Part shown: piece by piece, positions 1-10,377 of the stretch
Layout of the letters: every line of letters begins with the position of its first letter
Numbering within the stretch: the stretch's first letter is position 1
Assembly: GCF_001649575.2 (NCBI RefSeq)
Contig: NC_051436.1
Coordinates: 1,365,108 to 1,429,107, forward strand
Length of the DNA stretch: 64,000 bases
Direction of reading: 5' to 3'
DNA from: Kryptolebias marmoratus
Taxonomy: Eukaryota > Chordata > Actinopteri > Cyprinodontiformes > Rivulidae
Notes under the pieces: generated by a model
Database searches by the model: none
What the model was told of the DNA's origin: nothing
What the model saw: the letters and a program-made list of their open reading frames with translations, nothing else
Made by a program: the position numbers and the translations under genes

Positions 1-717
1 TAACTGTAGTTTTGTGTTTCATCCTTATTGTTGCTGTCGTTGTTTTTGTCTGGAATTGGAGACAAAGAAAAGTCTGTGAGTGAAATGTTTTTCCTTCATT
101 ATTCATATTTAACCTCTGAGATCATTGTTGAGAAATAAACTTCACTGATGCAAAACTTTAAAGTTTGTCAACTTCCTCTTTCCACAGCAACGAAGGAACA
201 ACCAGACAATAAAAATGAAGAGCAAGGACAGCTGATGGCAGAAACCAAAGATGGTTTGATTGAAAAAATGTCTAAACGTGAGGAGGAGTTACTGAAGATT
301 AACACTAAGTATGAGGAAACTTTGGATCAAACCACTGATGCTTTCATGAAGATAAAAGAGGAACTGGAGGAGCTAAAAAAGGAACTTGCTGTCCTCAAAC
401 AGGAGGAAGACAACAAAATTGAAGAGATGGAGAAGAAGGTTAAGGAAGTGGAGCATGAAGTTACAGACAAGAAAGGGAAGAGTGTAGTCAACAGAGCAGA
501 AGGAGACAAGAAACTGAAGGAAATCATGACAAAGCAGAAATGGAAACTTGAAGAGAAAAAGAAAAAATATGAAGGGCTGGACATGAACACAGATAAACTA
601 ATTCAGAGGACGAAGGGAGAGGTTAATAGGCTGAAGGAAAGCAAACAGAGAAGAGAGTCAAATAAAGAAACTGAAGAACAACAATTACAGCAGAAAGAAA
701 CTAAAGGAAACATTTAA
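1..717 (+). CDS. Butyrophilin/B7-like receptor, copy A (3' end only)
   Basis: This is the 3' end of a butyrophilin-like gene that starts left of the window. Positions 1-75 are the rest of the transmembrane exon: a run of about 20 hydrophobic residues followed by the basic stop-transfer stretch WRQRKV, ending at a GT donor at 76. The last exon, 188-717, encodes about 175 residues rich in E, K and Q with heptad spacing (for example EEELLKINTKYEE), predicted to form a cytoplasmic coiled coil. There is no B30.2/SPRY domain. The exon start fits phase 1 from the TM exon. Copy B at 11629-15361 is complete and gives the missing Ig domains by homology. Relative to copy B the tail has several replacements and five extra codons in the middle. 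The ligand and function are unknown; the family (BTN, BTNL, B7) modulates lymphocytes. Confidence 0.85.
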
Positions 718-1232
718 CTGAAGAAGTCTCTAAAATACTGTATCTACACTTTAAGATTATCTGGCAGCTCTGAAGCCTTTTATCATTTGACATAAAAACA
801 TATTTGACATTTTCAGATCTTACAGGTCCTGTAAATTCTGCATCATTATTCTGTGAGAAAATGAAAGTTTCACCACAGAATCCCAGTTTTTCTCTGATGA
901 ACAACATTTCCAACGGGACACCATGAAACAGTTTTAGTGACTTCAGTCCAACAGATGAACAAGTTTATCTGCTGATTAAAACACTTCAGGGACAACATTT
1001 GTTTTATTGCAACTAGAAAATGAAGGAATTGATGACAGTTGTAGTACTTACTTAAAAAGATGAACTATTAGTAGTTTTTCCTCAGTGATACTAAAATGAG
1101 CCTTTGTCTGTATGTTTTGTTATAAAAATGTTTTTGTATTTGTATAAATCAGTGGATCTTCAATGTCTAAACATGTACAAACTGTTTGTTGTCTGTTTTT
1201 TCTCTAAATGATCTGAAATGTGGTTCTTGAAG

Positions 1233-1238
1233 AATAAA
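1233..1238 (+). terminator. Polyadenylation signal of butyrophilin-like copy A
   Basis: An AATAAA hexamer about 515 bases past the stop codon. The 3' UTR (718-1238) is nearly identical to that of copy B, whose matching signal is at 15877-15882. Confidence 0.7.
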
Positions 1239-1266
1239 GATGGTTCCTGAAACAAACACTGGATAA

Positions 1267-1499
1267 AAATTTCTCACAAACCACTGAACAGATAATGAAC
1301 CTCTCAGAAAGTAATCATTGAATGAACAGCCTGAGTCAAGATGGCCGCCACAGCTAATCAGCCTTAAAAAATACAAAGATGGCTGTAACTCAGTCAGATT
1401 TACAGATATTGAGCTAAAATCTGGAGTGGTAGTAGCTGAGAGTCATTCACAACTCTAAGCTCTAACAGATCATGTTTATCTTTGTTTCAAACTTGGCTT
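1267..1499 (+). repeat. Dispersed repeat family R1 (contains 'agatggc..cacagctaatcag')
   Basis: A dispersed repeat with members here, at 16083-16323 and 60205-60375 on the plus strand, and at 20117-20310, 20738-20890, about 7960-8035 and 63425-63700 on the minus strand. Shared landmarks are 'tctcagaaagtaatca', 'cacagctaatcag', 'tttacagatattgagct' and 'gtggtagtagctgaga'. It continues past the inserted solo LTR to the 41-base unit at 2051. No coding capacity was seen. Confidence 0.7.
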
Positions 1500-2039
1500 T
1501 GTTGAGGAGACAAAATATTACCTAAATGAAACTCAAACTTTAAAAAACCTCTCCTCACGACGGATTGGAAAATGCACAGAGAAACCAGGAGTCAAAAATG
1601 GTCATAAGCAGTATCTTCAGTTTAAAAGATTTATTAGCCTTAGTACTAAGGGAGACACTCTTACCAGCTCACAGCATTAACACCAGAAGATGTCTGAGCT
1701 AAAGTCTGAGCTAAATCACTAAGACATAGCATTTTAACCTGAACAAAGAACTGGCCCATCCTCATTCATTCATCTCTCCGGAACCCTATATATGGACTTC
1801 TTTTTCTCCATCTTCTGCAGGTGTCCTCCTTCGGAGGGGTTCCGGCTTCTGCTTAGCTGACTCCCCCAGATCGCGTTATCTTCCGTGCTTAGTACCAGCA
1901 GTCCCATAAACTCCCATGACCTCGCTGGCTAGAGCAGAGTTACACTCATCCTTAGGTTAATACAATCAATAGAATTACAGAACATTAATACATTATTCTA
2001 ATTGGTAAGGAGTGTCTATATTATAGTTTTCACTTCACA
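1500..2039 (-). mobile_element. Solo LTR (540 bp) with 4-bp target duplication
   Basis: The segment begins TGTTGAGG and ends CACTTCACA, the TG..CA termini of an LTR. It is flanked by the direct repeat GCTT (1496-1499 and 2040-2043). The paralogous sequence in copy B, near 16313-16320, reads straight through with one GCTT, so it is the empty site. Read on the minus strand, a TATATA motif near 1788 precedes an AATAAA near 1632, consistent with U3-R-U5 order. No internal region remains, as expected after LTR-LTR recombination. The superfamily is not determined. Confidence 0.8.
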
Positions 2040-2050
2040 GCTTCCAAGGC

Positions 2051-2091
2051 AGCGGGCGATATGCATTCCTTCAAGGATGCTCCTTTAATTC
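2051..2091 (+). repeat. Single 41-bp unit of the 'gcgggcgatatgcattcc' repeat
   Basis: One unit of a 41-base sequence that is tandemly repeated four times at the matching place in copy B (16324-16487). The following 'tagttgactgtttgatt' is shared by both copies. A related, decayed form is at about 26736-26770. Confidence 0.75.
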
Positions 2092-2266
2092 TAGTTGACT
2101 GTTTGATTTTGATGGTTTTAATGTTAGTTGGATGTAGACATTTATTCCATTTCTGCCTTTGAACAGTTCCAGTCAGTGAGATGAAATAAATTCATTTATA
2201 TATATTTATATATCATCATATATTACATACATTACTTGTGGTTAGATATTAGAAGTATTGTCCCAA

Positions 2267-2545
2267 CTATACTGACCAAAAATAAAAACTTGTTTTTGCT
2301 CCCTTTTTTTCAGGAAACCAGTCAGTTTTTAGGTGTGACCACCATTTTCTGTATGCAGTGCAACACATCTCCACATAGAGTTAATCATGTTGTTGATTGT
2401 TTCAAATTTTACACAAATTTGTGAACAATATGTGAGAGAAAAAGACCTATTGTGTAAATAGAAAAAGTCTCAGATCTTTGAGATTAGCCCATGAAAATTG
2501 GGAGCAAAATCAACAGGGTTGAGTTCATATGTTTATGTAGTATAG
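2267..2545. mobile_element. Non-autonomous Tc1-like element (MITE-like)
   Basis: A segment of about 280 bases with imperfect terminal inverted repeats. The left end is ctatactgaccaaaaataaa and the right end is a decayed reverse complement around 2525-2545. Internal sequence (for example 'gtgaacaatatgtgagagaa') resembles the 3' untranslated part of a Tc1-like transposon widespread in fish. No transposase is left. Exact ends are uncertain by a few bases. Confidence 0.55.
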
Positions 2546-2549
2546 AATC

Positions 2550-3560
2550 AAACCTTAGGATCCCATTTTGATGAGTTTTCATGAACTTCTGAATAAATCT
2601 TTTGTCATGATGGTGGATTATGACTGTGGTGCAGTAACAACTACGGACAAACAACAGTAAGATTTACAAGTTTTATTGAACAAAGAATTAACCAGTGGTG
2701 GGCTCATGGGAAGATCTGAGCGGAGTCTGTCCTGGAGGGATGGAGAATATAATGAGATCAGGTTTTCAGACTGATTAAATGGAATCAGAATCTTAATTTT
2801 TTTGGAGGTGGGAAATGATCGAGGGAGGAGGTTGGAGTATCCACACGGGTAGAGTTTGGCTGGAGGGACCAGGAGAGCGTTCAGAGTTCTCTTGATTACT
2901 GATAGATGGAGGTGAGCGTTAGAGGGAGGACAGGCTGGCGAGCACACGACAGGGGATCCAGGAGGGACCAGCGGAGGATCAACCAGCAGACACCAAACAG
3001 GAAACCAGGAGGTGATGGTGCAGGAACGGACCTTCACCCAAAACAGGCTGAGGAGAAACCAGGAAAACACAAGTGGTAAGTAACAATAATCAATTGCCTA
3101 GCACTTGAGAACAACTTGAAGACCAGTACCATTGAGTGTAGATAAAACCCTCTGGCATCTGCCTCAGAGAAGCTGCTCCTCTAAATACTGCTCCCTTGAT
3201 TGCTGCAAACGAGCACCAGCTGGAGGCTGTACCTGCCGGTCACACTCTGAAGGAGGCAGGAGAAACACTCACACACACCCAAACCAGCACACAACCCTGT
3301 AGATACAACATTTTTATTTTGTCTTGATCTCAAATTACCAGTATTATTAATTTGTTTAAATTAAAAAGTATTTCCAATCAGGTCCGGTTTAACTGATTTT
3401 TACTGGAGGAGTTCAGTCAAAGAAACATTTCAGCAGAGATGAAGAAAAAATAGAGGCACCTGACCAAAACTTTGAATTAAAAACACAAATAATATATTTT
3501 GACCTTTGCTGTTATAAGGTACTGAAGGTCAATCAGTGAGAAAAAAATAAATAAGTATTA
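2550..3560. other. Intergenic stretch specific to copy A, probably repeat-derived
   Basis: No gene was recognised between the two copy A receptor genes here. The block 2640-3300 has no counterpart in copy B, is GC-richer than its neighbours and ends in a short CA run, so it is probably another insertion. An AATAAA on the minus strand near 2670 would suit an LTR in that orientation, but I could not find a convincing pair of termini. Confidence 0.4.
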
Positions 3561-3668
3561 CAAAATATAAAAAGTGAAGGCGGTCTGAAGCCACGATGTG
3601 TCTCAGTTATTTCTAGAACTGCAGTTTCTGCCTTCTGCTTCATAAACCTCAAAACTAATTCAACCAGG

Positions 3669-3680
3669 AAGAGGAAGTTC
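3669..3680 (+). promoter_or_regulatory. PU.1/ETS-type site in the Fc-receptor-like copy A promoter
   Basis: AAGAGGAAGTTC matches the purine-rich PU.1/Spi core GAGGAAGT. It lies about 65 bases upstream of the ATG at 3743, with no TATA box in front. The same 12 bases sit at the same place in copy B (17345-17356). TATA-less promoters with PU.1 sites are typical of myeloid and B-cell receptor genes; use in this fish is inferred. Confidence 0.5.
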
Positions 3681-3742
3681 TGAACTACATTTGACCCATA
3701 TGTCTGTGTGAAACTCTGAACAGTCAGTCCTGAGCATCAGTC

Positions 3743-6700
3743 ATGGAGGTCACAGCTCTCTGTAAATACAGACTCAGTTTGTAGTTGTTTATTTGTTTGT
3801 TTTGCAGCACATTGTGATTTCAGATGTCTTTTCTCTGTTTTTCAGTGATGAATCTGTTTGTCCTGCTGGCTGCACGAGCTGAACACACTGACACTGCTCA
3901 CAGCAATGGTGAGTTGGAAAAAGCTTTTCTTTGTTAGCTCCGCCAAGGAGGTCATGTTTTCAGTCGTGTTGGTTTCTCCGTCCGTCCATTCTTTACCAAG
4001 TTTACTTCAAAACTAATAAATAGATTTGAGGAAATGTTTAAGGAAGTGTTTGGGTTGTTACAGAAAACAAGCAATAAAAATTTTGGAGGTGATGTAGATC
4101 ATGATCCTAAAAAATTTTATTGACCCAACAGCCTTGGCAGGTGTTTGTGCTCTCCTAGTGCTTCTTGGTTTATTTACTCAAACCTACGATATTCCTGAAA
4201 GGTGTTATGATATGAACATTTCAGCAAGAAACTACATTTAGACAGGAAATACCCAAGAAATCTTTTAAAAAAAGAATTATTTAATCTGAAGTGAATTTGT
4301 TAAGTCTATAGTTTTATTTCTTCAAAGTTTTAATTTTTCTATTTTAATGTACTTTTATTAAAGTATAAACTTTCTTATACTACTTTTTTATTCTGTATAT
4401 TGAAGTCCTTTTTCATTTAGTCATTGATGGTGTTGATTGTATAACTTTTATAAGGATGTAAAAGACAATTTAACGACTGCTGCACAGATGTTTGTTTATG
4501 TTTTGTTATAAATTTTCTTTTATTAGGGTTAGACCTAAATCAATATAAATTGATTATTTTAACTGTTGAAATAAATGTTTGTTGACTGAACATTTTTTAT
4601 AAAAGAACTTATATTTTGTTGTTGTTTTGCTTTTCATTTAAAATGATAGTTCTTTATTAAGGATTACATCCATTTATCGAGTGTTTCCCATTTCTTTTAT
4701 TCAGAAACAGCTTTTCTTAAAATTGTTCCAGACAGACTTCAGTTCATTGAATATGAGTCTGTCTCTGTACGATGTGAGGTGGTTGATGGGATGAATACAT
4801 GGAGAGTGAAGAAGAAACTTCATAAAGTAAGTCCAGAAACTTCCTCTGAAACATGTAACACATTAGCACCATCCTGCACATTTGATTTCATCTTGAAACG
4901 ACACAGTGGAGAATACTGGTGTGAAAACGATGAAGGAGAAGCAACCAATACTGTCAACATCTCTGTTACTGGTATGTACACCATATACTGGGTTGTGTGT
5001 TCAGTTTGAGCACCTTTAAAGCTTACATGTAGCAGCCTTCATCCTGAAAGAACAATCAAACTATCATCTTCATGTTTCTCAGCTGGTTTGGTGATTCTGG
5101 ATATTCCTGCCCGACCAGTGATGGAAGGATCTGACCTGACTCTTCGGTGTATCAACAAGAAAACTGGTCTGGAAGACATCAGTGATTTCTACAAAGATGG
5201 TGCCCTTCTCAGCACCAGCTATAAAAGCAAGTTTACCATCCAAAATGTCTCCAAGTCTGATGAAGGACGCTACAAGTGCAGCATCTCTGGAAAAGGAGAT
5301 TCTCCAGAAAGCCGTCTGGCTGTTTTCAAACCAGAAAAAGGTAACAAAGTTTTATGATTTGTTTTTGCATTTTAAATTTTGTACCCAGTGATTATGTTCA
5401 TGTTAAAAAGACATCTGTGGGTTCATAAATTTCTCAGTTTAAACTGAGCTAAATTTGGTGAAAGTTTTGTTGATGATAGATTAGCTGAGATCAAAATGGA
5501 CCAGTACAGCTGGGGGGACTCAGTCTAGAGGTCTCTCCCTTTACAAACACTTCTCACAAGACACAGAGGACACCAACCCTCTGCAGATCCTACTTTACTG
5601 CATCCATGGACCTTCTCTGTGGTTGTAGGTTATAAAGGCAGTTCTTACACAGAAATAAATGAGCAACCACTATCTCTCCTTCATAGCTCACCACTGAGAT
5701 CTCAGAAAAACAAAAACAAACAAACACTGCAATTCACTTCAAGTTGCAGTTTCCAAAGCGCTTTTTACTCTTTTTTTCACGTGGTCCAAAGCCTTCTTGG
5801 CTTGATTCTGATGCATCATCTCTTTATTTCACTCAACAGCTACTTGTATTCAAAATCAATACTTTCTGATTGTACATACACTGTTGATCCCCCACATCTG
5901 AAGGTCAATGTGTAATTAGATTATTATATATGAATAGCTGGTTTTAGCGCTGCATTTAACACACACGAGATTCCAGCATACAACAGAGACACACAGGGAC
6001 TCACCCGTCTGTTATGCGTTCTCTTAGAACTTAGCCGTGAAATACACAAGATGTGACACTTACAGACTGCTCTGCAAATTTTTAAGCTAGTGGCTAAACT
6101 TTTTCCTGTTTCAGCAGTCCTTCTACGCGCGTGTAACAACACGTTCGGCCAAAAGAGAAACAGAGGCCGCGCTCTGACTCCACTCATCTTCTCCTTTCAG
6201 AACGAGGCGTCACACGCAGCTGTGTTGTATCTAGTATGCTCTGAAAAGAGATAAATAAATCTCTTACCTCTATTCTTTTTTTTTTTTTTTTTTTTTTGTG
6301 GGCCCACGCAGCTGGTGAATACCACATCCTGAAAGTCAGCTGCTTTCATTTTTTCTCCCCATACGGGCCACCAATTTGTAGGTGATAAAGGCAGTTCTTA
6401 CACAGAAAGGAATGAGCAACCACTATCTCTCCTTTGCCAGAACACGGGGAATCTTTATTTGTCACAACTTATAATCTTCAGAAATACCACAGAAAATCCC
6501 AAAGTATCTTTGAGACTGGGGCCTATTTATACAGACACAATACATTGGTGTGTATTGAATATTTCTGACCATTTTGTGATTGGTCAGAAATTTACACAAC
6601 TCCTACGTCACTTACAGGAAACCAGCCCAGGCAGCTGGGTCAGCTCGCTCCACCCAGAAGAAAGACACAGTTTTCCAGGAACTGTTTTATCATTATTAAC

Positions 6701-7890
6701 ACCCTCTTCTAACATGTCCTTCCTAATAACTGTTCTGGGAAGTTCTTGGAAATAACAACTTAACACTCTTTACACAAGATCCTGGCCGACAGGTAAACTC
6801 TGCAGTTCTCTTCCACATTTGGTAAACTGCATTTTCCCCCACATGGTCTTCCTCTGGGCCTCCTTCCTGGCAGCTGCATCTTCAACATCCTTTGTCCAAT
6901 ATATCCACTGTCCTTCTTCTTCACGTTAAAAACAAATCACCATTTTAACTTGGTCTGGAAAAACTGAGCTGTCCCTCTAAGGACTCATTTCTAATCCTGC
7001 CCATTCTGGCTCCTCCTGGTAAAACTCTGAACAGCCCCATCTTCCATCACCAGCCCACCTACTGTCTTCAGTTAGAACCACTGTCACCAAAGCAAACATC
7101 ACAGCAGGTATCATCTTGTAAACTTTCCCTTTCACTCAGCAGCCTTTTATACCAGCTTTAAACTAAGATCATCTCATTTTAACTCCCATCTGCTAACCGA
7201 CACATCAGCAGCTAAACCATGGTTTATTAAATCTAAAATCATTTTTTTCAGGACCTGATGAAGAAGCTCAAGAGTTACACAGCCATTCCACAAAAACCAT
7301 CATCCTGCGTTCCATTTTGGTTCTGCTGTTGGTGATTATTGGACTGATTGTCTGCAGGAAACACAAAGGTACAGTTAACTTTCTCCTACAGGATGGATGG
7401 TAATTAGTTCTACAGAGCAGAGAAAGTCGAGGAAATATTGTGATTTTATTAAAAACTAAAGTGATTATTTGTGTATAACTTGTTTCTATTTGCATCTTTA
7501 AGAAAACCAAACCACAGACTGAATATTTGAAAAAGGTTAGTAACTGTAAAAATGACCCAACAAGTCCATTAAATCATACAGGTTTATGCAGCTTTAGTCC
7601 ATACGGAGGTCTAAAACATTTTCAAACTGAGTTTTAGACTCAGATCATCTTATTTTGAAAAATGAAACATTGATGGAATTTTTCTTTTTCTTTAGTTTTT
7701 TTATTTTACTGTAGCCTTGTCACTGATCCAAACCATGTAACTTGTGCTGTTGGCCAAATACTAAGAAAAATGAACTGTGAAGGCTTTTCCTTATGAATGT
7801 TGAAAAAGTTCCTTTTTTTATTCTCAGGTTGAGTTCCTGCAGATGTTCCTGTTCCTGTGATTTACATTGTGGTTAAAAACAAGAAAAAAG
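3743..7890 (+). CDS. Fc-receptor-like two-Ig ITIM receptor, copy A (last exon in gap)
   Basis: A type I membrane receptor. Exons: 3743-3761 and 3846-3908 (signal peptide MEVTAL + LMNLFVLLAARAE), 4705-4971 (Ig domain 1, with VRCEVV, TWRV and GEYWCEN), 5083-5340 (Ig domain 2, with LTLRCINK and EGRYKCSI), 7252-7368 (short stalk, TM segment ILRSILVLLLVIIGLIV, then CRKHK) and 7843-7890 (cytoplasmic). All internal borders are phase 1. The cytoplasmic exon carries VIYIVV, which fits the ITIM consensus (V/I/L/S)xYxx(V/I/L). The final exon should lie in the N gap 8450-9056, by comparison with copy B (21368-21429). The D1/D2 arrangement resembles FcR, FcRL and teleost leukocyte immune-type receptors. 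Its ligand is unknown; binding to Ig is not shown. An LTR element is inserted in the intron between Ig2 and TM. Confidence 0.82.
3943..4168 (+). repeat. Dispersed repeat R2 ('gccaaggaggtcatg..gcttcttgg')
   Basis: Intron sequence running from 'gccaaggaggtcatgttttc' to 'tctcctagtgcttcttgg'. It is shared with copy B at 17609-17850, so it predates the tandem duplication. A partial, diverged relative lies at 56565-56745. This is a repeat type common in teleost introns, with no coding capacity. Confidence 0.55.
5624..6843 (-). mobile_element. LTR retroelement insertion, internally deleted, in Fc-receptor-like copy A
   Basis: An insertion of 1220 bases starting TGTAGG and ending CCCCCACA, flanked by the direct repeat TGGT (5620-5623 and 6844-6847). 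Copy B reads across the empty site near 19303-19313. On the minus strand 6843-6377 is a complete 467-base LTR with TATAAATAGG (6522-6531) followed by AATAAA (6454-6459). Just inside it is a primer-binding-site-like start, TGGTGGCCCGTATGGGG (6373 downward). At the other end only the last 58 bases of the second LTR remain (5624-5681). Between them lie about 700 bases with no recognisable gag or pol. Confidence 0.8.
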
Positions 7891-8449
7891 GTATATCACC
7901 CGCAGCTTTGCTCACTAAAGTTTTAAACTCAGATCTTATCTGATCTGTTGGTTCTCAGAGTATCAGTAAAATTAACTGAGCAGCCATCTTGAAACAGTCT
8001 CAAAGTTGATCAGTTGTAGACGTCCTGCCTTTCAAGATGGTGGACGACAGTAAAAATAAATTGTCTGTTTTGAACAGCATGAGTTTAAAGTGTAACCACA
8101 GAGACGTTAGCTTAGCGTTGTGTTTATTTTCACACATGAGCTCACTGAAATATTTTCAGAGATACATCTGTGGCGCCTCGAGGGGAAATTTGATCTTCTC
8201 AGTTAAAAACCACACAGTAAAACCACGAGCTGCAACAAAAGTCCTTTCAGTGGGTTTATTTAGACAACGGCACAAGTCACAATAAAGTTAGGTATAAAAA
8301 TAAAGCTGCTGCTGTTTGACATGTAACTTCTGAACCATTTTCCCTCAAAACTTGATTTTTTACTGATAAAACATCCAGAAGATCACAACAAAAACTGCAT
8401 CCAGTCCAATAAATGAAGAGCTGCTGGTTATTAAATGTAAAGTTGTGGA

Positions 8450-9056
8450 NNNNNNNNNNNNNNNNNNNNNNNNNNNNNNNNNNNNNNNNNNNNNNNNNNN
8501 NNNNNNNNNNNNNNNNNNNNNNNNNNNNNNNNNNNNNNNNNNNNNNNNNNNNNNNNNNNNNNNNNNNNNNNNNNNNNNNNNNNNNNNNNNNNNNNNNNNN
8601 NNNNNNNNNNNNNNNNNNNNNNNNNNNNNNNNNNNNNNNNNNNNNNNNNNNNNNNNNNNNNNNNNNNNNNNNNNNNNNNNNNNNNNNNNNNNNNNNNNNN
8701 NNNNNNNNNNNNNNNNNNNNNNNNNNNNNNNNNNNNNNNNNNNNNNNNNNNNNNNNNNNNNNNNNNNNNNNNNNNNNNNNNNNNNNNNNNNNNNNNNNNN
8801 NNNNNNNNNNNNNNNNNNNNNNNNNNNNNNNNNNNNNNNNNNNNNNNNNNNNNNNNNNNNNNNNNNNNNNNNNNNNNNNNNNNNNNNNNNNNNNNNNNNN
8901 NNNNNNNNNNNNNNNNNNNNNNNNNNNNNNNNNNNNNNNNNNNNNNNNNNNNNNNNNNNNNNNNNNNNNNNNNNNNNNNNNNNNNNNNNNNNNNNNNNNN
9001 NNNNNNNNNNNNNNNNNNNNNNNNNNNNNNNNNNNNNNNNNNNNNNNNNNNNNNNN
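8450..9056. other. Assembly gap (607 N)
   Basis: A run of N. The flanks match copy B positions 21312 and 21821, where the intervening 508 bases hold the last coding exon and part of the 3' UTR of the Fc-receptor-like gene. The copy A last exon therefore most likely lies inside this gap. Confidence 0.95.
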
Positions 9057-9059
9057 AAG

Positions 9060-9065
9060 AATAAA
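9060..9065 (+). terminator. Candidate polyadenylation signal, Fc-receptor-like copy A
   Basis: AATAAA immediately after the gap, at the place matching 21824-21829 in copy B, where a stronger candidate also lies 12 bases upstream (21812-21817). In copy A that upstream signal is inside the gap. Confidence 0.4.
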
Positions 9066-9359
9066 CCCAGATCTAAAGTAATTTATGAGCTCTGTACCTG
9101 TTTTTATTTTCTGGATGATTGTTGGTCTTCAACAGGGTCTGCTTGTAGTTCGGACGACTTCTTCTACTGAAACACAACCACAAACACAAACTCTACCTCT
9201 GATTCACACCAGCCTATTTCTGAAGATGCTCTGCCTTCATGTCTCGTCACACGTTTGTGTATTTATTCTAAGAACAAACCTGCTGCTGCTTTTTAAACAC
9301 ACTGGTTGTGGTGAAGCATCAACATGATGCTGACGTCTGAACTAAAGCAGCTTCTCTCA

Positions 9360-10330
9360 GTTTACATTTCTGTAATTTTTATTTAACCAGATGAGTCCTG
9401 TTGAGATTACAAGGTCTCTTTTTCACGGGAGCCATGGACAAGAAGGCAACAGCACTGGGTTTGTTAAGTGGTTTTTTATGCTAAAATAAGCTTCTTTTAC
9501 CTCATTTTACCACTGAGATGTACTGATAGTCGAAGAGGAGCTTTGAAGAAATCTGAACAGTGAGGTGGTTTGGGAGGATTCTCGTGAAGCAAAGCCCAAC
9601 AAGGAGCTGTTGTGACGAACAAAGGAAAATTTCCAACAGTTCTGACATGAATATTAACCACTGAGGAGGTTCTTTCTTGCAACACGTCTATAAAATATGA
9701 GCAGACAGAAAGGTTTCTGTCACAGAAACTTTACCTGCTGTTAAGGTTTGAGCTTCAGAGCTTAAAAACTAAAGTATTTTATAGCTTGGTTACATTTATT
9801 TTAAAAGTGGTCAATAAATAAATGCATACCGTAAATTAGGACACGTCTACTATTTATTTTAAGAGTCCGAGCATGTCTGGTGTTGGGGTGGGGGGGTCAC
9901 TTGATATATTCAAGCTAGTCGGTTTCATTCACAGACTTACACTGAGTTAAGGGTAATTATTAACAATAAGCAATAAAACAAAGAAACCTGATTCCTGATA
10001 TGGAATACTTTGATTTTTTTTCATTTCACTGTAGGATTAACTGACAGCATCTATGCTACAGGTTTATTGAATTTTTATTTACTTATATTCAATAAGAAGA
10101 AACATCTTTAAAAGTAGAGTACAGGAAAAAGAGCCACACCTTTAACTGAAACTCAGTTTATCTTTGGACTTTGACCACGAGTGGACAGGCAGCTGACAGG
10201 ACAGGCAACACCGACGAGCAAATACGATAATTTATTTGTTCTAAAATGTGTTTTTCTCAAATATTAAAGGTTTGTATTATATTTCAATAAAATATTTACT
10301 TTGTTTATATATTATTAAAAACAGCTAATT
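9360..10330. other. Intergenic end of duplication copy A
   Basis: No gene was seen. 9370-9450 resembles a dispersed teleost repeat ('atttaaccagatgagtcctg') and is absent at the matching place in copy B. Similarity to copy B resumes around 9905 ('gatatattcaag') and fades at about 10206, which marks the approximate right edge of the duplicated block. Confidence 0.5.
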
Positions 10331-10377
10331 GAAGAAAAACAATGGTTTCATGTCGCAGTGATCCAATCTAGTTTCGA

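Noticed and set aside
148..590. Serine/phenylalanine-rich reverse-strand frame under the coiled-coil exon (also 14989-15234)
   Set aside because: It is the antisense shadow of the K/E-rich coiled-coil exon; no splice or start context.
5924..6187. 87-residue minus-strand frame inside the LTR element
   Set aside because: No similarity to Gag or Pol motifs that I can see; likely incidental in the deleted internal region.
8413..9170. Long open frames across N runs (also 51366-52563 and 55672-55959)
   Set aside because: They are open only because N codons cannot be stops.
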